Shown here piece by piece: positions 8,738-18,028 of a DNA stretch of 64,000 nucleotides. The stretch is from Saprospirales bacterium (GTDB lineage Bacteria; Bacteroidota; Bacteroidia; Chitinophagales; Saprospiraceae). Under the pieces are notes generated by a model. That model had not been told where the DNA came from. It made no database searches and saw nothing but the letters and a program-made list of their open reading frames with translations. The translations under genes and the position numbers were made by a program. Location of the stretch: positions 310,001 to 374,000 of the forward strand of contig JADJYG010000030.1 in assembly GCA_016719895.1 (NCBI GenBank), read 5' to 3'. Every line of letters begins with the position of its first letter. Position 1 is the first letter of the stretch.

Positions 8738-10282
8738 ATGCAGCTCGCACATTCCCGCGCTTTCCTGCTCATCCTCGACGGCTGGGGCCTTGGCCCCAAA
8801 CCCGAAAGGGACGCTATCAAACAAGCCGAAACGCCGTTTATGGACGGCCTCCTTCAACAATACCCGATGAGCACGCTCGTGACCCACGGCGAGGAAGTCG
8901 GCCTGCCGGACGGCCAGATGGGCAATTCCGAAGTCGGGCACCTCAATATCGGCGCCGGCCGCATCGTATGGCAAGAACTGGCCCGCATCAACAAAGCGAT
9001 CCGGGAAGGAGAACTGCAAAAACTCCAGCCCCTGCGCTCTACCTTCGAATATGCTACGTCCACCCGGCGCAAAATCCACCTCCTGGGGCTGGTGTCCGAC
9101 GGCGGCGTCCATTCCCATATCGACCACCTCAAGGCCCTGTGCGATATGGCCACCGACATGAACTGCAAACAAGTCTTCCTTCACGCTTTTACCGACGGGC
9201 GCGATTGCGACCCCAAAAGCGGGGCCGGCTTTATTGAAGAGCTCGAACAACACATCCAAAACCAACCCATCCAACTCGCTTCCGTGATCGGCCGATACTA
9301 CGCCATGGACCGCGACAAACGCTGGGAGCGAATCAAACTGGCCTACGACCTGCTGGTGCGCGGCGAAGGCCAAACGGTGACCGGTTTCCCTGCCGCCATC
9401 CGGGCCTCCTACGACGCCGGGACGACCGACGAGTTCCTCCAGCCCATGCTCCGCCGCCGCGACGACGGCAGCCCGCTGGCTACCATCGAAGAAGGCGACG
9501 TAGTCATTTGTTTTAACTTCCGTACCGACCGCCTGCGCGAACTCACCACCGTGCTCCACCAGCAAAATATGCCTGCGATGGACATGCACACTATCCCCTT
9601 GCACTACGTGACCATGACCCGCTACGACGATACCTTCTACGGCGTTTTTGTGCTCTTCGACAAAGACGACGTGGAAATGACGCTGGGTGAAATCGTATCC
9701 GACGCCGGCCTGAGCCAGGTGCGCATTGCAGAAACGGAAAAATACCCGCACGTCACCTTCTTCTTCTCCGGCGGGCGCGAAGACCCCTTCGAGGGTGAAC
9801 GCCGGATTATGATCCCCTCGCCCAAAGTAGCCACCTACGACCTGCAGCCCGAAATGAGCGCGCCGGGCATCACCGACGCTATTATCCAGGATATCCGCGA
9901 CAACAAACCCGACTTTATCTGCCTCAACTTCGCCAACACCGATATGGTGGGCCACACCGGCGTGTTCAGCGCCGCCATGAAAGCCGCCGAAACCGTGGAC
10001 CAGTGCCTCAGCCAAATCATCCCCCTGGCCGAAGAAAACGGCTATGCCTGCCTGCTCATCGCCGACCACGGCAACTCCGACTACATGATCAACGACGACG
10101 GCACGCCAAACACTGCCCATACCAAAAACCCGGTGCCCTGTATCCTGGTGAGCAAATACCTGAAAAAAACCGTCGGCCTGCGCAATGGCCGGCTGGCTGA
10201 CGTGGCGCCGACCCTGTTGCAACTCATGGGCCTGGAACAGCCCAAAGTGATGACGGGGAAGAGCTTGATCGCCGTGGGCTGA
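8738..10282 (+). CDS. gpmI: 2,3-bisphosphoglycerate-independent phosphoglycerate mutase
   Basis: 514 residues, the usual length. It interconverts 3- and 2-phosphoglycerate in glycolysis and gluconeogenesis as a cytoplasmic metal-dependent enzyme of the alkaline phosphatase superfamily. The metal-binding Asp is in LLILDGWG (D14) and the catalytic Ser in GQMGNSEVGHLNIGAGR (S64). Other signatures are VSDGGVHSHIDHL, HAFTDGRD, FNFRTDR and LIADHGN near the C-terminus. I chose ATG 8738 because the open frame extends upstream only through the preceding terminator and the family begins just before the LLILDGWG strand. It is transcribed alone. The C-terminus precedes a repeat cluster. Confidence 0.96.
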   Translation: MQLAHSRAFLLILDGWGLGPKPERDAIKQAETPFMDGLLQQYPMSTLVTHGEEVGLPDGQMGNSEVGHLNIGAGRIVWQELARINKAIREGELQKLQPLRSTFEYATSTRRKIHLLGLVSDGGVHSHIDHLKALCDMATDMNCKQVFLHAFTDGRDCDPKSGAGFIEELEQHIQNQPIQLASVIGRYYAMDRDKRWERIKLAYDLLVRGEGQTVTGFPAAIRASYDAGTTDEFLQPMLRRRDDGSPLATIEEGDVVICFNFRTDRLRELTTVLHQQNMPAMDMHTIPLHYVTMTRYDDTFYGVFVLFDKDDVEMTLGEIVSDAGLSQVRIAETEKYPHVTFFFSGGREDPFEGERRIMIPSPKVATYDLQPEMSAPGITDAIIQDIRDNKPDFICLNFANTDMVGHTGVFSAAMKAAETVDQCLSQIIPLAEENGYACLLIADHGNSDYMINDDGTPNTAHTKNPVPCILVSKYLKKTVGLRNGRLADVAPTLLQLMGLEQPKVMTGKSLIAVG

Positions 10283-10369
10283 ATCAGGGTGGTGTGGCCC
10301 CCGCCGGCCAGCGTACTCTACTTTACACGGGACTTTGTCCGGAATAAAATTTAAGAAGCGGACAAAGTC

Positions 10370-10673
10370 TGCGAGATATTCGGACAGGATTAACAAGATT
10401 TTTCAGGATCGACAGGATTGTATTTTTGGATTAGCAACAAAAGACCGCCAGCGTCTTCAAAAAATCCTGTCCATCCTGCAAAATCCTGTTAATCCTGTCC
10501 GACCACTCTACGAGAGAAAAATCCTGTCCATCCTGAGAAATCCTGAAAATCCTGTCCGACCACTCTACGAGAGAAAAAATCCTGTTCATCCTGCAAAATC
10601 CTGTTAATCCTGTCCGACCACTCTACGAGAGAAAAAATCCTGTCCCAACACGCTACGGCCCAAAAAACCTGTC
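10370..10673 (+). repeat. Intergenic AATCCTGT repeat cluster
   Basis: Three near-identical units of 57-58 bases (CTCTACGAGAG marks at 10506, 10563 and 10621) carry AATCCTGTCC, ATCCTG, AATCCTGTTAATCCTGTCC and CCACTCTACGAGAGA. A fourth unit is partial (10637-10673). An inverted copy (GGACAGGATTAACAAGATT...) sits at 10380-10420. Open frames across this stretch only translate the repeat. The same family recurs at 14476-14580, on the other side of the next gene. Confidence 0.85.
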
Positions 10674-13600
10674 CTACAATCGGCGGATGCGGATATTCTT
10701 AAACCACACCGGGTCGCCGTGGTCCTGCAGGGCGATTTTACCCTTTCGCGCCTTACCGAAGCCCGGCATTTCTCTGAATTTGCTGCCGGCGATCATCTTG
10801 GGCCAGTCGGGCGAGCGCATATCATATTCCACTACTTTGCGGTAGTTGAGCCAGTGTTCCACTTTACCGCCCTTGCTCAGGAGGTACACGTGGTTCCACT
10901 GGCCGGCGGGTTTAACGGTTTCGTATTTGCAGGAGATCATATCGTACAGATCGCCGGCACGGTGCATCGGGATGCGCGCGTCGGGGTGGCAGGAGTTGTC
11001 CAGTACCTGCATTTCCGGGCCGGTTTGCCAGACATAGTCATACCGGGCCGGATCTTCCACGACATTATAGATAATGCCGGAGTTGCCACAGGGTCCGATG
11101 CGCCATTCCAGCACCAGTTCAAAATCCTGGTATTCTTCCTCCGAAACGATGTCGCCGCCGTCGCGCTGTTGCCATTCGCCATCGCCTTTGGGTTTGGTTT
11201 GCAGGTGGATGGCGCCGTCGTCGATACTCCAGGCCGCCCCGATAGTCGTTTTCCCGTAGTTGTGCCACCCTTGCATCGACTGGCCGTCGAAGAGCAGTTT
11301 CCAGCCGTCCGCTTTTTGCAGCTCGGTGAGGGTATTGTCGCGCACTTCCGGGAAATACGGCCTTTTAACGATCGTTCCCGGGTCGTTTGGCGGGATAGCA
11401 TTGAGCGTGTACCAGGTTTCGGTGGTCCAGATTTCGTGTCCCATTGCGCTGAGTGGCAGGTTGCGCAGGCGGATGTGCACGACCCGGCCGGGCTGCAGTC
11501 CGGGGATGGACAGGAATACCTTTTTCCGGTCGGCGCTCACCGTGGCGGATAAGACGGACAACTCCGCTTCATCCATTTTGGGCCCACCGTAATTGACCGT
11601 GGGTTCGTACCACCAGTGTCTGAGCTGGTAATGGGCGGGGTCCCAGCCGTCGCCGGTTCGGAGCGGTTCGGTGAATTCGATTTCCAGGCCGTTGGATTTG
11701 GCGCGCACAGCCAGCATTTCGAAGGTGGATTGTCCGTTGTATTTCAAGCGTTGGAGACCGTACCAGAATTTGCCGGTTTGGCCCCAGTTGCCGGGGTTGC
11801 CGATCATGCCGACGTACAAGCCGCCGTCGGGGCCCCAGGCCAGGCGGTTGGTGCCGCCTTCGAGTCCCTGGGTGAACCGGAAGACGCAGCCCTGGTACGC
11901 GCCATTTATTTTTTCCATAAACACGCGTTGCAGGCCGCCGTAGCAAACATCGCCGTGCAAGAGCTGGCCTTTGTAGGGGCCGTCGCGCATCAGGATAGGT
12001 TCGGTTGGGGAGTTGCCGATCTCGTCTTGCGGGAGCCAGACCACGGGTTGTTGTACGGGCAACAAGGCCACGGCAAAACTATCCACGGCATAGGAGCCGA
12101 AGAAGGCGTCTTCCTGTACGTGCAGGATTTTGGAAGAGGGCAGCCAGTCGCCCTGATTGTCGGCAACGAAAAGTTGGTTGTCCGGCCCGGTACCGATGCC
12201 GTTGGGGGTGCGCAGGCCGCGGGCGACGAACGCCATACTGCCGTCTTTCCGGCTGATTTTCACCACTTTGCCGCGGTCGGGGATTTGCGGCCGCGCACTG
12301 GCGCCGCCGGGCAGGATAGCGATGGCCAGGGTGGCATAGAAATACCCGTCTTTATACGCCAGGCCGAAGGCAAATTCGTGGAAATTGGCCGAGGCTTTCC
12401 AGCCTTTGGCAAAACACTGGTATTCGTCGATAATCTCGTCGCCGTCGGTATCCACCAGTTTGGTGAGCTCCTGTTTTTGCAGCACAAAGATGGTGTCGTC
12501 CACCACATTCAGGCCAAGCGGTTCGGCGAGGCCTTTGGCGATACATTTGACCTTTATTCTTTTGGGGTCGCCGCTGTCTGCGTGATCCAGGATATACACG
12601 CCGCCCACGGCGTCCCAGGTGCTGACGACCAGGCGGCCGTCGCTGAGAAAGTCCATACCGGCGATCCTGGGCAAAAACGCTTCGGGCCGCGCTTGCGACA
12701 GGGTATAGGAGGGGTGTACGTGCAGCAGCGGCATGCCGTCGCCGGGAATACCGGCCCGGGCTCCGGTCATTTTGGGCAGGGCAGTCTCCGCCTCGCCACG
12801 TTTATGAGAAAAATTGCTTTCGGGCACCAGGGTCATTTCCGGGTTGCCGGAGCGCGCCCACCGGAGTTGGATACCCATGCCGCCGCCGCCCTGGTAGTAT
12901 TCGATGCGCAGCAGGTGGTGTCCGGCCCGCAGGGCTACTTCGGCATCTTTGGGGTCCATACCATGCGGGCCGTCGTTATCGATCAGGAGCTGCCCGTCGA
13001 GGTAAAGCCGCGAACCGTCGTCGGAAGCCAGCTGCAACAATACGTTGTCGTCTTTTTCCAGGTAGAGGTAGCCGGTAGCCAGAACGGCCACATTGGTTTT
13101 GTAGGGATCAAACTCGGCGACCCCGGCGTCGACATTGCCGGCGATGGCGCTGAGCGTTGGTTTTGCGTTGAAATTAACCCGGTCAAGGCTTTTTGGGTCG
13201 TTGCCGAGGGCAAACAATCGGGCGAATAAGCCCGGCGCCATTTGATCGTTGCTAACGGAGGAGTCGGCTTTTTTCCATTTACCCGCCGGAATGCTGGTCA
13301 GGTCGGCCCGGATGCCGCCGCCTTCGCCGTCGTCTTCGCCATCGTCAAGGCTGAGCACGTATTCGACCATGGCTTTGGCGTCGCCGGGCTGGAGGTCGGG
13401 GTGGGCGCTCATGGCCGCCACACCCCACACCCCACTGCCGCCGGCGATCACTTTTTTCGCCAGCATTTCGAGGTTGGCCGGCGTGTTTTTGTACCGTTCG
13501 GCAATTTGAACATAAGCGGGACCGACCGTTTGTGCCGTCGGGTTGTGGCAGGTTCGGCAATCGCTTTTAGCCATCAGGCGTTCGCCGGGGCTGGCATTGG

Positions 13601-14381
13601 CGACCTCTGCTTCGCCGGCATCGCCTTTAAACGGGTTGGGGAAGAGCGGCGTTCCGACAAACATAGCGGCGAAACGCGTTGGTTTATCGGTGCGCAAGGC
13701 GAGCTGCCCTTCGATGTCTACAGCGTGCAGGCCTTCCACGGTGTTGTTGGGCGCCCGGGCTGTTGTTTTCCAGGAGCCGTTGGTTTCGATATTCACTGGG
13801 TCGGCTATAGAACCGACGTTTGCGGCGAGCTCGATGCGGGCGCCCGGCGGGGCATTTTGTACCGTAAAGGTGCGGACAAACCCGCGCTGGCGGTCGCGCA
13901 GCAGGTATTCCGGTTCTTCGTTGATCCGGATGCGCTGGCCGCTGGCGAGCACCAGGTCGTACATTAGCTCGGCGCGGCCGTTTTTGGTATACCGGTGGCC
14001 TTTATAGTCGGTGCGGGGTTGTTCGGTTTCGCCGTTGAGCGTGACCGTCCAGGGTTGGCGGTATTTGTTTTCAAACCAGGCATGGCCGACCGACATAGGT
14101 TGGGGGCCGTGGCGCATATTGTATACGGCGCCCTCGAAGGCCACTCCGCCGGCCCAGGCTTTGTATAAGGCGCAGGAGTCGGTGGAGTAGGCCACCCACA
14201 GGTTGTCGTCGAGGGCAAAGGTGATCATCCGGGGTTGTTTGTCGAGCACAGAACGAAACACCCAGGGGTCGTTCGGCCGGTTGGGCGGTAGCCCGGCATG
14301 CTCGTCGTGACAGTGGCTCCAGAACCAAAGGATTACCAGAAGAGCGGTCAGCAGGAGGAACAGGGTACGGGAATGGCGCAT
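10674..14381 (-). CDS. Large secreted multidomain protein: cytochrome c, PA14, sorbosone-dehydrogenase-like and DUF1080
   Basis: 1235 residues. A hydrophobic N-terminus (residues 5-22) serves as signal or anchor. Residues ~30-240 are beta-rich and unassigned. A class I cytochrome c-like domain follows with CRTCH at 275-279 and a likely axial Met near 324 (VAAMSAHP). A PA14-like carbohydrate-binding region lies at ~425-525 (DDGSRLYLDG, HHLLRIEYYQ). A beta-propeller of the glucose/sorbosone dehydrogenase type spans ~570-880 (GRLVVSTWD, NGIGTGPDNQLFVADN, NRLAWGPDGGLYVG). The C-terminal ~210 residues are a DUF1080 domain (GWKLLFDGQSMQGW ... GNSGIIYNV ... KIALQDHGDPVWFKNIRIR). Extracytoplasmic sugar oxidation or glycan degradation is inferred. 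The gene lies between two clusters of the same repeat and is transcribed alone. Confidence 0.88.
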   Translation of the reverse strand: MRHSRTLFLLLTALLVILWFWSHCHDEHAGLPPNRPNDPWVFRSVLDKQPRMITFALDDNLWVAYSTDSCALYKAWAGGVAFEGAVYNMRHGPQPMSVGHAWFENKYRQPWTVTLNGETEQPRTDYKGHRYTKNGRAELMYDLVLASGQRIRINEEPEYLLRDRQRGFVRTFTVQNAPPGARIELAANVGSIADPVNIETNGSWKTTARAPNNTVEGLHAVDIEGQLALRTDKPTRFAAMFVGTPLFPNPFKGDAGEAEVANASPGERLMAKSDCRTCHNPTAQTVGPAYVQIAERYKNTPANLEMLAKKVIAGGSGVWGVAAMSAHPDLQPGDAKAMVEYVLSLDDGEDDGEGGGIRADLTSIPAGKWKKADSSVSNDQMAPGLFARLFALGNDPKSLDRVNFNAKPTLSAIAGNVDAGVAEFDPYKTNVAVLATGYLYLEKDDNVLLQLASDDGSRLYLDGQLLIDNDGPHGMDPKDAEVALRAGHHLLRIEYYQGGGGMGIQLRWARSGNPEMTLVPESNFSHKRGEAETALPKMTGARAGIPGDGMPLLHVHPSYTLSQARPEAFLPRIAGMDFLSDGRLVVSTWDAVGGVYILDHADSGDPKRIKVKCIAKGLAEPLGLNVVDDTIFVLQKQELTKLVDTDGDEIIDEYQCFAKGWKASANFHEFAFGLAYKDGYFYATLAIAILPGGASARPQIPDRGKVVKISRKDGSMAFVARGLRTPNGIGTGPDNQLFVADNQGDWLPSSKILHVQEDAFFGSYAVDSFAVALLPVQQPVVWLPQDEIGNSPTEPILMRDGPYKGQLLHGDVCYGGLQRVFMEKINGAYQGCVFRFTQGLEGGTNRLAWGPDGGLYVGMIGNPGNWGQTGKFWYGLQRLKYNGQSTFEMLAVRAKSNGLEIEFTEPLRTGDGWDPAHYQLRHWWYEPTVNYGGPKMDEAELSVLSATVSADRKKVFLSIPGLQPGRVVHIRLRNLPLSAMGHEIWTTETWYTLNAIPPNDPGTIVKRPYFPEVRDNTLTELQKADGWKLLFDGQSMQGWHNYGKTTIGAAWSIDDGAIHLQTKPKGDGEWQQRDGGDIVSEEEYQDFELVLEWRIGPCGNSGIIYNVVEDPARYDYVWQTGPEMQVLDNSCHPDARIPMHRAGDLYDMISCKYETVKPAGQWNHVYLLSKGGKVEHWLNYRKVVEYDMRSPDWPKMIAGSKFREMPGFGKARKGKIALQDHGDPVWFKNIRIRRL

Positions 14382-14475
14382 AACGGTGTTACAGGTGAGG
14401 AGTTAGGCGTGCGGAGTACTGGCGGAGGCCGTTCCGACGTCGGGATAAAAATACAAATTTGGTAAGGGCAGCCGA

Positions 14476-14580
14476 CAATGGACAGGATTTTTTTGCCCGT
14501 AGAGTGATCGGACAGGATTAACTGGATTTTACAGGATGGACAGGATTTTTTCTCATCACTCTACGGACCAAAAATCCTGC
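14476..14580. repeat. Second cluster of the AATCCTGT repeat, inverted
   Basis: GGACAGGATT occurs several times with GTAGAGTGATC and ATCACTCTACGG linkers, the reverse complement of the units at 10370-10673. Both clusters immediately flank the 1235-residue gene. Confidence 0.8.
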
Positions 14581-14620
14581 GTGGTTTTAGCATACTTTTG
14601 GGTGTTACACATTCTTGAAT

Positions 14621-15919
14621 TCAAAGCAACATCCCCGCGACCGCCGCCGTCATAAAACACGCCGCAGAGCCGCCGATGAGCGCCCAATAACCCAACTCGG
14701 TAAGCGTTCGGCGCTGATTGGGGGCTAGGGTGCCAATACCGCCAATCTGGATACCGATAGAGGCAAAGTTGGAAAACCCGCACAGCGCGTACAAGGCGAT
14801 GATGACGCTTTTTTGGTCCAACTGGACGGTCTTTTGAATTTCACCCAGGGCGCCGTAGGCGACGAATTCGTTGATCATGGTTTTCATGCCGAGCAGCTGA
14901 CCGACGATTGTACAATCTGCCCAGGGCGTCCCGAGCAGCCAGGCCAGCGGGGCAAAAATAATACCGAGGAGGTAGGTGAAGGTAAGCCCTTCGAACCGGC
15001 CGCCGGAAGCCGCCTGTATCTGGGCGTTCAGCCCCGTCCATTCGCCCAGGGTATTTTGAAGAATCCAGTTGAGCATAAACACCAGCGCCGTAAACACAAT
15101 GAGCATGGCGCCGACGTTGACGGCCAGTTTCAGGCCGTCGGTGGTGCCTTGTGCTATGGCGTCGAGCAGGTTGTCGCCCACATGGGTATCGGTATGCACG
15201 AGTTTGTCGAGTTCCTGTTTTTCGGTTTCCGGCAACAATATTTTGGAGCAAACGATAGCCGCCGGGGCCGACATGATGGAGGCCGCCAGCAAGTGCCGGG
15301 CAAACAAGAGTTGTTGCGTGGGATCGTCGCCGCCCAGGAAACCCACATATGCTGCAAACACACCGCCGGCAATGGTGGCCATACCGCCGGTCATCAGGCA
15401 CAGTACTTCCGAGCGCGACATGCCGGCCAGGTAGGGCCGGATGATCAGCGGCGCTTCCGTCTGGCCGATAAACACGTTGGCCGCGGCGGCCAGGCTCTCG
15501 GGTCCGCTCAGGCCCATGCTGCGCGTGAGCACCCAGGCGATACCATACACGATCTTTTGCAGAATGCCGAAATAAAACAACACCGCCGACAAGGCCGAAT
15601 AAAACATTACCGTGGGCAACACCCGGAAAGCAAAAATGTACCCGAACCCTTTGTCGCCGGTGGCCAGGTCGCCAAAAAGGAACTTTGCGCCGTTTTCAGA
15701 CCATTGGATAATGTAGGTAAATATTTTAGCGAACTCGTCAAAGGCCCAACTCACCCCCGGCACCTTGAGCACCAGGATGGCAAATGCCAGCTGCAGTCCA
15801 ATGCCCGAACCCACCAGGCGCCATTTGATCGCCCGCCGGTTGCGGCTCAACAAGTAACAAATTCCCACCAGACTTGCCATGCCAAGCAGTCCCCGGCTAA
15901 TGCTCATTAATAAATCCAT
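14621..15919 (-). CDS. Concentrative nucleoside transporter (CNT/NupC family)
   Basis: 432 residues, typical for CNT transporters, which take up nucleosides with a cation gradient across the inner membrane. About ten hydrophobic segments are visible. Family signatures include GKGFGYIFAFRVLPTVMFYS-like sequence (here GDKGFGYIFAFRVLPTVMF), the FIGQTEAPLIIRPYL motif that contacts the nucleoside, SAPAAIVCSKILLPE, and a C-terminal YALCGFSNFASIGIQIGGIG region. It is divergent from uridine kinase, with 163 bases between the starts, so uptake and phosphorylation of uridine are probably coordinated. The spacing contains a good minus-strand promoter. Confidence 0.93.
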   Translation of the reverse strand: MDLLMSISRGLLGMASLVGICYLLSRNRRAIKWRLVGSGIGLQLAFAILVLKVPGVSWAFDEFAKIFTYIIQWSENGAKFLFGDLATGDKGFGYIFAFRVLPTVMFYSALSAVLFYFGILQKIVYGIAWVLTRSMGLSGPESLAAAANVFIGQTEAPLIIRPYLAGMSRSEVLCLMTGGMATIAGGVFAAYVGFLGGDDPTQQLLFARHLLAASIMSAPAAIVCSKILLPETEKQELDKLVHTDTHVGDNLLDAIAQGTTDGLKLAVNVGAMLIVFTALVFMLNWILQNTLGEWTGLNAQIQAASGGRFEGLTFTYLLGIIFAPLAWLLGTPWADCTIVGQLLGMKTMINEFVAYGALGEIQKTVQLDQKSVIIALYALCGFSNFASIGIQIGGIGTLAPNQRRTLTELGYWALIGGSAACFMTAAVAGMLL

Positions 15920-15959
15920 GCCATGTAGTTTTTCGCAAACGGAAGATGAATTGAACCGC

Positions 15960-15989
15960 TAAATGTACGCCGGGCAACCGTACTGCAAA
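15960..15989 (-). promoter_or_regulatory. Promoter of the CNT nucleoside transporter gene
   Basis: On the minus strand TTTG (complement of 15986-15989), an 18-base spacer and TACATTTA (complement of 15960-15967) match the Bacteroidota consensus with one mismatch. The start codon is 40 bases downstream. Confidence 0.6.
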
Positions 15990-16082
15990 AATTTTTGCCC
16001 GAAAGCCTATTTTCGCCGGAGATTGGAACCTGTACGGAACACCCGGAATCCGCACGTATTCACTTATTTGCTCAATAACGCA

Positions 16083-16697
16083 ATGAAACCCTATCTCATC
16101 GGCATTACCGGCGGCAGCGGCAGCGGCAAAACGACTTTTATCCGCCGTTTGCGCACCGAGTTTACACCGGAGCAGTTGTGTATTATTTCACAAGACGACT
16201 ACTACCTCCCCCGCGAGCGGCAACACACGGATGCGCGCGGCGAAAAAAACTTTGACCTTCCCAAGTCTTTTGACAAAAAGGCCTTTCGACGCGATTTGGA
16301 GCGCCTCATGCAGGGAGCGATCGTCACGCGGGAAGAATATACGTTCAATAATCCCGACGCGGCGCCCAAACTGCTGACGTTTCAGCCGGCCCCGGTGATT
16401 ATCGTGGAAGGGCTGTTCGTTTTTCATTACAAAAAAATTGCGCCCATGCTCGATCTGAAGGTGTTTATCAATGCCAAGGAAAACCTCAAAGTCATCCGGC
16501 GGATTTACCGCGACCAGGTCGAACGCAATTACCCGATCGAAGACGTGTTGTACAAATACCAATATCACGTGCTGCCGGCCTACGAACGCTATATCCTGCC
16601 CTACAAGGAAGACGCCGACCTGGTGATCAACAACAACGCCCAATTCGACCAGGGGCTGGCGGTATTGACCGGCTTTTTAAAAAACAAGTTGAAGTAA
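16083..16697 (+). CDS. udk: Uridine kinase
   Basis: 204 residues, normal length. It phosphorylates uridine and cytidine to UMP and CMP in pyrimidine salvage. A P-loop is at residues ~8-16 (GITGGSGSGKTTF), followed by SQDDYY with the substrate-binding aspartates, NFDLPKSFD, and PVIIVEGLFVFH. The start at ATG 16083 gives MKPYLIGITGGSGSGK; the open frame extends 40 codons upstream through non-conserved sequence. Its head-to-head arrangement with the CNT transporter supports a nucleoside salvage role. The YKYQYHVLPAYERYILPYK segment matches the family C-terminal region. Confidence 0.93.
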   Translation: MKPYLIGITGGSGSGKTTFIRRLRTEFTPEQLCIISQDDYYLPRERQHTDARGEKNFDLPKSFDKKAFRRDLERLMQGAIVTREEYTFNNPDAAPKLLTFQPAPVIIVEGLFVFHYKKIAPMLDLKVFINAKENLKVIRRIYRDQVERNYPIEDVLYKYQYHVLPAYERYILPYKEDADLVINNNAQFDQGLAVLTGFLKNKLK

Positions 16698-16817
16698 AAA
16701 ACGGAAGATGGACGGTTTTCAAAACCACCGGGAAACGTTTGCGCTCCTCCTGAGCCCGGTTCGAATTTGCCGTGGATTATCTTTTTGGCGATGCGCTTAA
16801 ACCCCTGCGTCCGGCGC

Positions 16818-16825
16818 TATTTTTG
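16818..16825 (+). promoter_or_regulatory. Putative -7 element of the first MFS gene
   Basis: TATTTTTG fits TAnnTTTG. It lies 39 bases before ATG 16865 but only 3 bases before ATG 16829, so it argues for the later start. The expected -33 TTTG is not at normal spacing. Confidence 0.35.
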
Positions 16826-16864
16826 CGCATGCCTTCCTCCCATCACCCGGCCGTGCCGGCCGAC

Positions 16865-18028
16865 ATGCCCTTGTATACGCCGGCTTTCCTCGTCTTATGC
16901 CTTTCGCACGCCCTTTTCGCCGGCAGTTTTAATATGATGATTCCCGAATTGCCGGCCTACCTGACTTCACTGGGCGGGGCGGAGCATAAAGGGTTGATCA
17001 TTTCCCTGTTTACCATCACTGCCGGTATCTCGCGCCCTTTCAGCGGCAAACTTTCCGACTCGATCGGCCGTATCCCGGTGATGTACATCGGCGTGCTGGC
17101 CTGCGTGATTTGCGGCGTACTGTATCCGGTACTGGCCTTTGTGGGCGGTTTTCTGGCGTTGCGCTTTTTTCACGGATTTTCCACGGGGTTCAAGCCCACC
17201 GGTACCTCGGCTTATGCTGCCGATATTGTGCCGATGCACCGGCGCGGCGAAGCCATGGGGGTACTGGGTATTTGTTTTAGTGTCGGAGGCGCTGCCGCTC
17301 CGCCGCTGGGCAGTTGGTTGGTGCAGGTTTGGTCGATCAATGCGCTGTTCATCGCTTCTTCCCTCATGGCCGCACTTTCCATGGCCGTCATGCTCAACCT
17401 CAAAGAGACACTGCCCGAAAAACAAGCCTTCGCCTGGCGCTTCTTGCGGGTGACAAAAGATGATATTTACGACCCCCGGGCAATGCCGGTAGCCATCGTG
17501 ATGGTGTTGTGTTACTTTGGCTATGGCGTTATCCTGACCCTGGTGCCTGATTTGAGCGATGCGGTGGGTGTTGGCAACCGCGGTACTTTTTTCACTTTGT
17601 TTACCCTGGCCAGCGTAGCCACGCGCTTGTTTGCGGGCAAACTTTCCGACCGGCACGGCCGGGAGCCGGTGCTGAAAGTGTCGGCCTTGCTTATCGCGGC
17701 GTCTATGGCGGCTTTCGCCCGGGCGAATACCCCGGCCATGCTTTACCTGGCTTCGGTACTCTTTGGGCTCGGCAACGGGGTTTTTGCACCGGCTATCAAT
17801 GCCTGGGCGGTAGATTTGGGCGACCCGAAGCGCCGCGGCCGGGCCATGGCCACCATGTACATCGCCCTGGAAATAGCGATCGGTACCGGCGCCGCCGGGG
17901 CGGGTTGGTTCTTTGCCAACCAGATGGACCGGATGCCGGGCGTTTTTTATTTCTCCGCCGTGCTGAGTTTGGGTGGCTTTTTTTATTTGATGGCTCGAAA
18001 ACAAAAACATGAAATACACCAACCGTAG
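16865..18028 (+). CDS. Major facilitator superfamily transporter
   Basis: 387 residues from ATG 16865; an upstream GTG (16772) or ATG (16829) would add 31 or 12 residues without membrane character. Twelve hydrophobic segments are visible. The MFS loop motif appears twice, GKLSDSIGR after helix 2 and GKLSDRHGR in the second half, as expected from the family's internal duplication. An arginine-rich RRGEAMG motif follows helix 4. The substrate cannot be told from sequence; resemblance to multidrug or sugar efflux-type MFS proteins is only general. Its stop overlaps the start of the next small membrane protein by 20 bases, so the two are probably translated together. Confidence 0.88.
   Translation: MPLYTPAFLVLCLSHALFAGSFNMMIPELPAYLTSLGGAEHKGLIISLFTITAGISRPFSGKLSDSIGRIPVMYIGVLACVICGVLYPVLAFVGGFLALRFFHGFSTGFKPTGTSAYAADIVPMHRRGEAMGVLGICFSVGGAAAPPLGSWLVQVWSINALFIASSLMAALSMAVMLNLKETLPEKQAFAWRFLRVTKDDIYDPRAMPVAIVMVLCYFGYGVILTLVPDLSDAVGVGNRGTFFTLFTLASVATRLFAGKLSDRHGREPVLKVSALLIAASMAAFARANTPAMLYLASVLFGLGNGVFAPAINAWAVDLGDPKRRGRAMATMYIALEIAIGTGAAGAGWFFANQMDRMPGVFYFSAVLSLGGFFYLMARKQKHEIHQP

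Noticed and set aside
8723..10396. Long minus-strand frame opposite gpmI
   Set aside because: Antisense shadow of a strongly conserved gene in GC-rich DNA; no recognisable protein features.
10335..10607. 90-residue open frame with repeated NPVRPLYERK
   Set aside because: It only translates the intergenic AATCCTGT repeat units; its periodicity follows the 57-58-base DNA repeat, and no start signal is seen.
10370..10673. CRISPR-like spacing of repeats
   Set aside because: The 57-58-base units are repeated almost whole with no unique spacers, and no cas genes are present.
11616..13229. 537-residue plus-strand frame inside the multidomain gene
   Set aside because: Antisense shadow; the minus-strand product has clear domains across the same bases.
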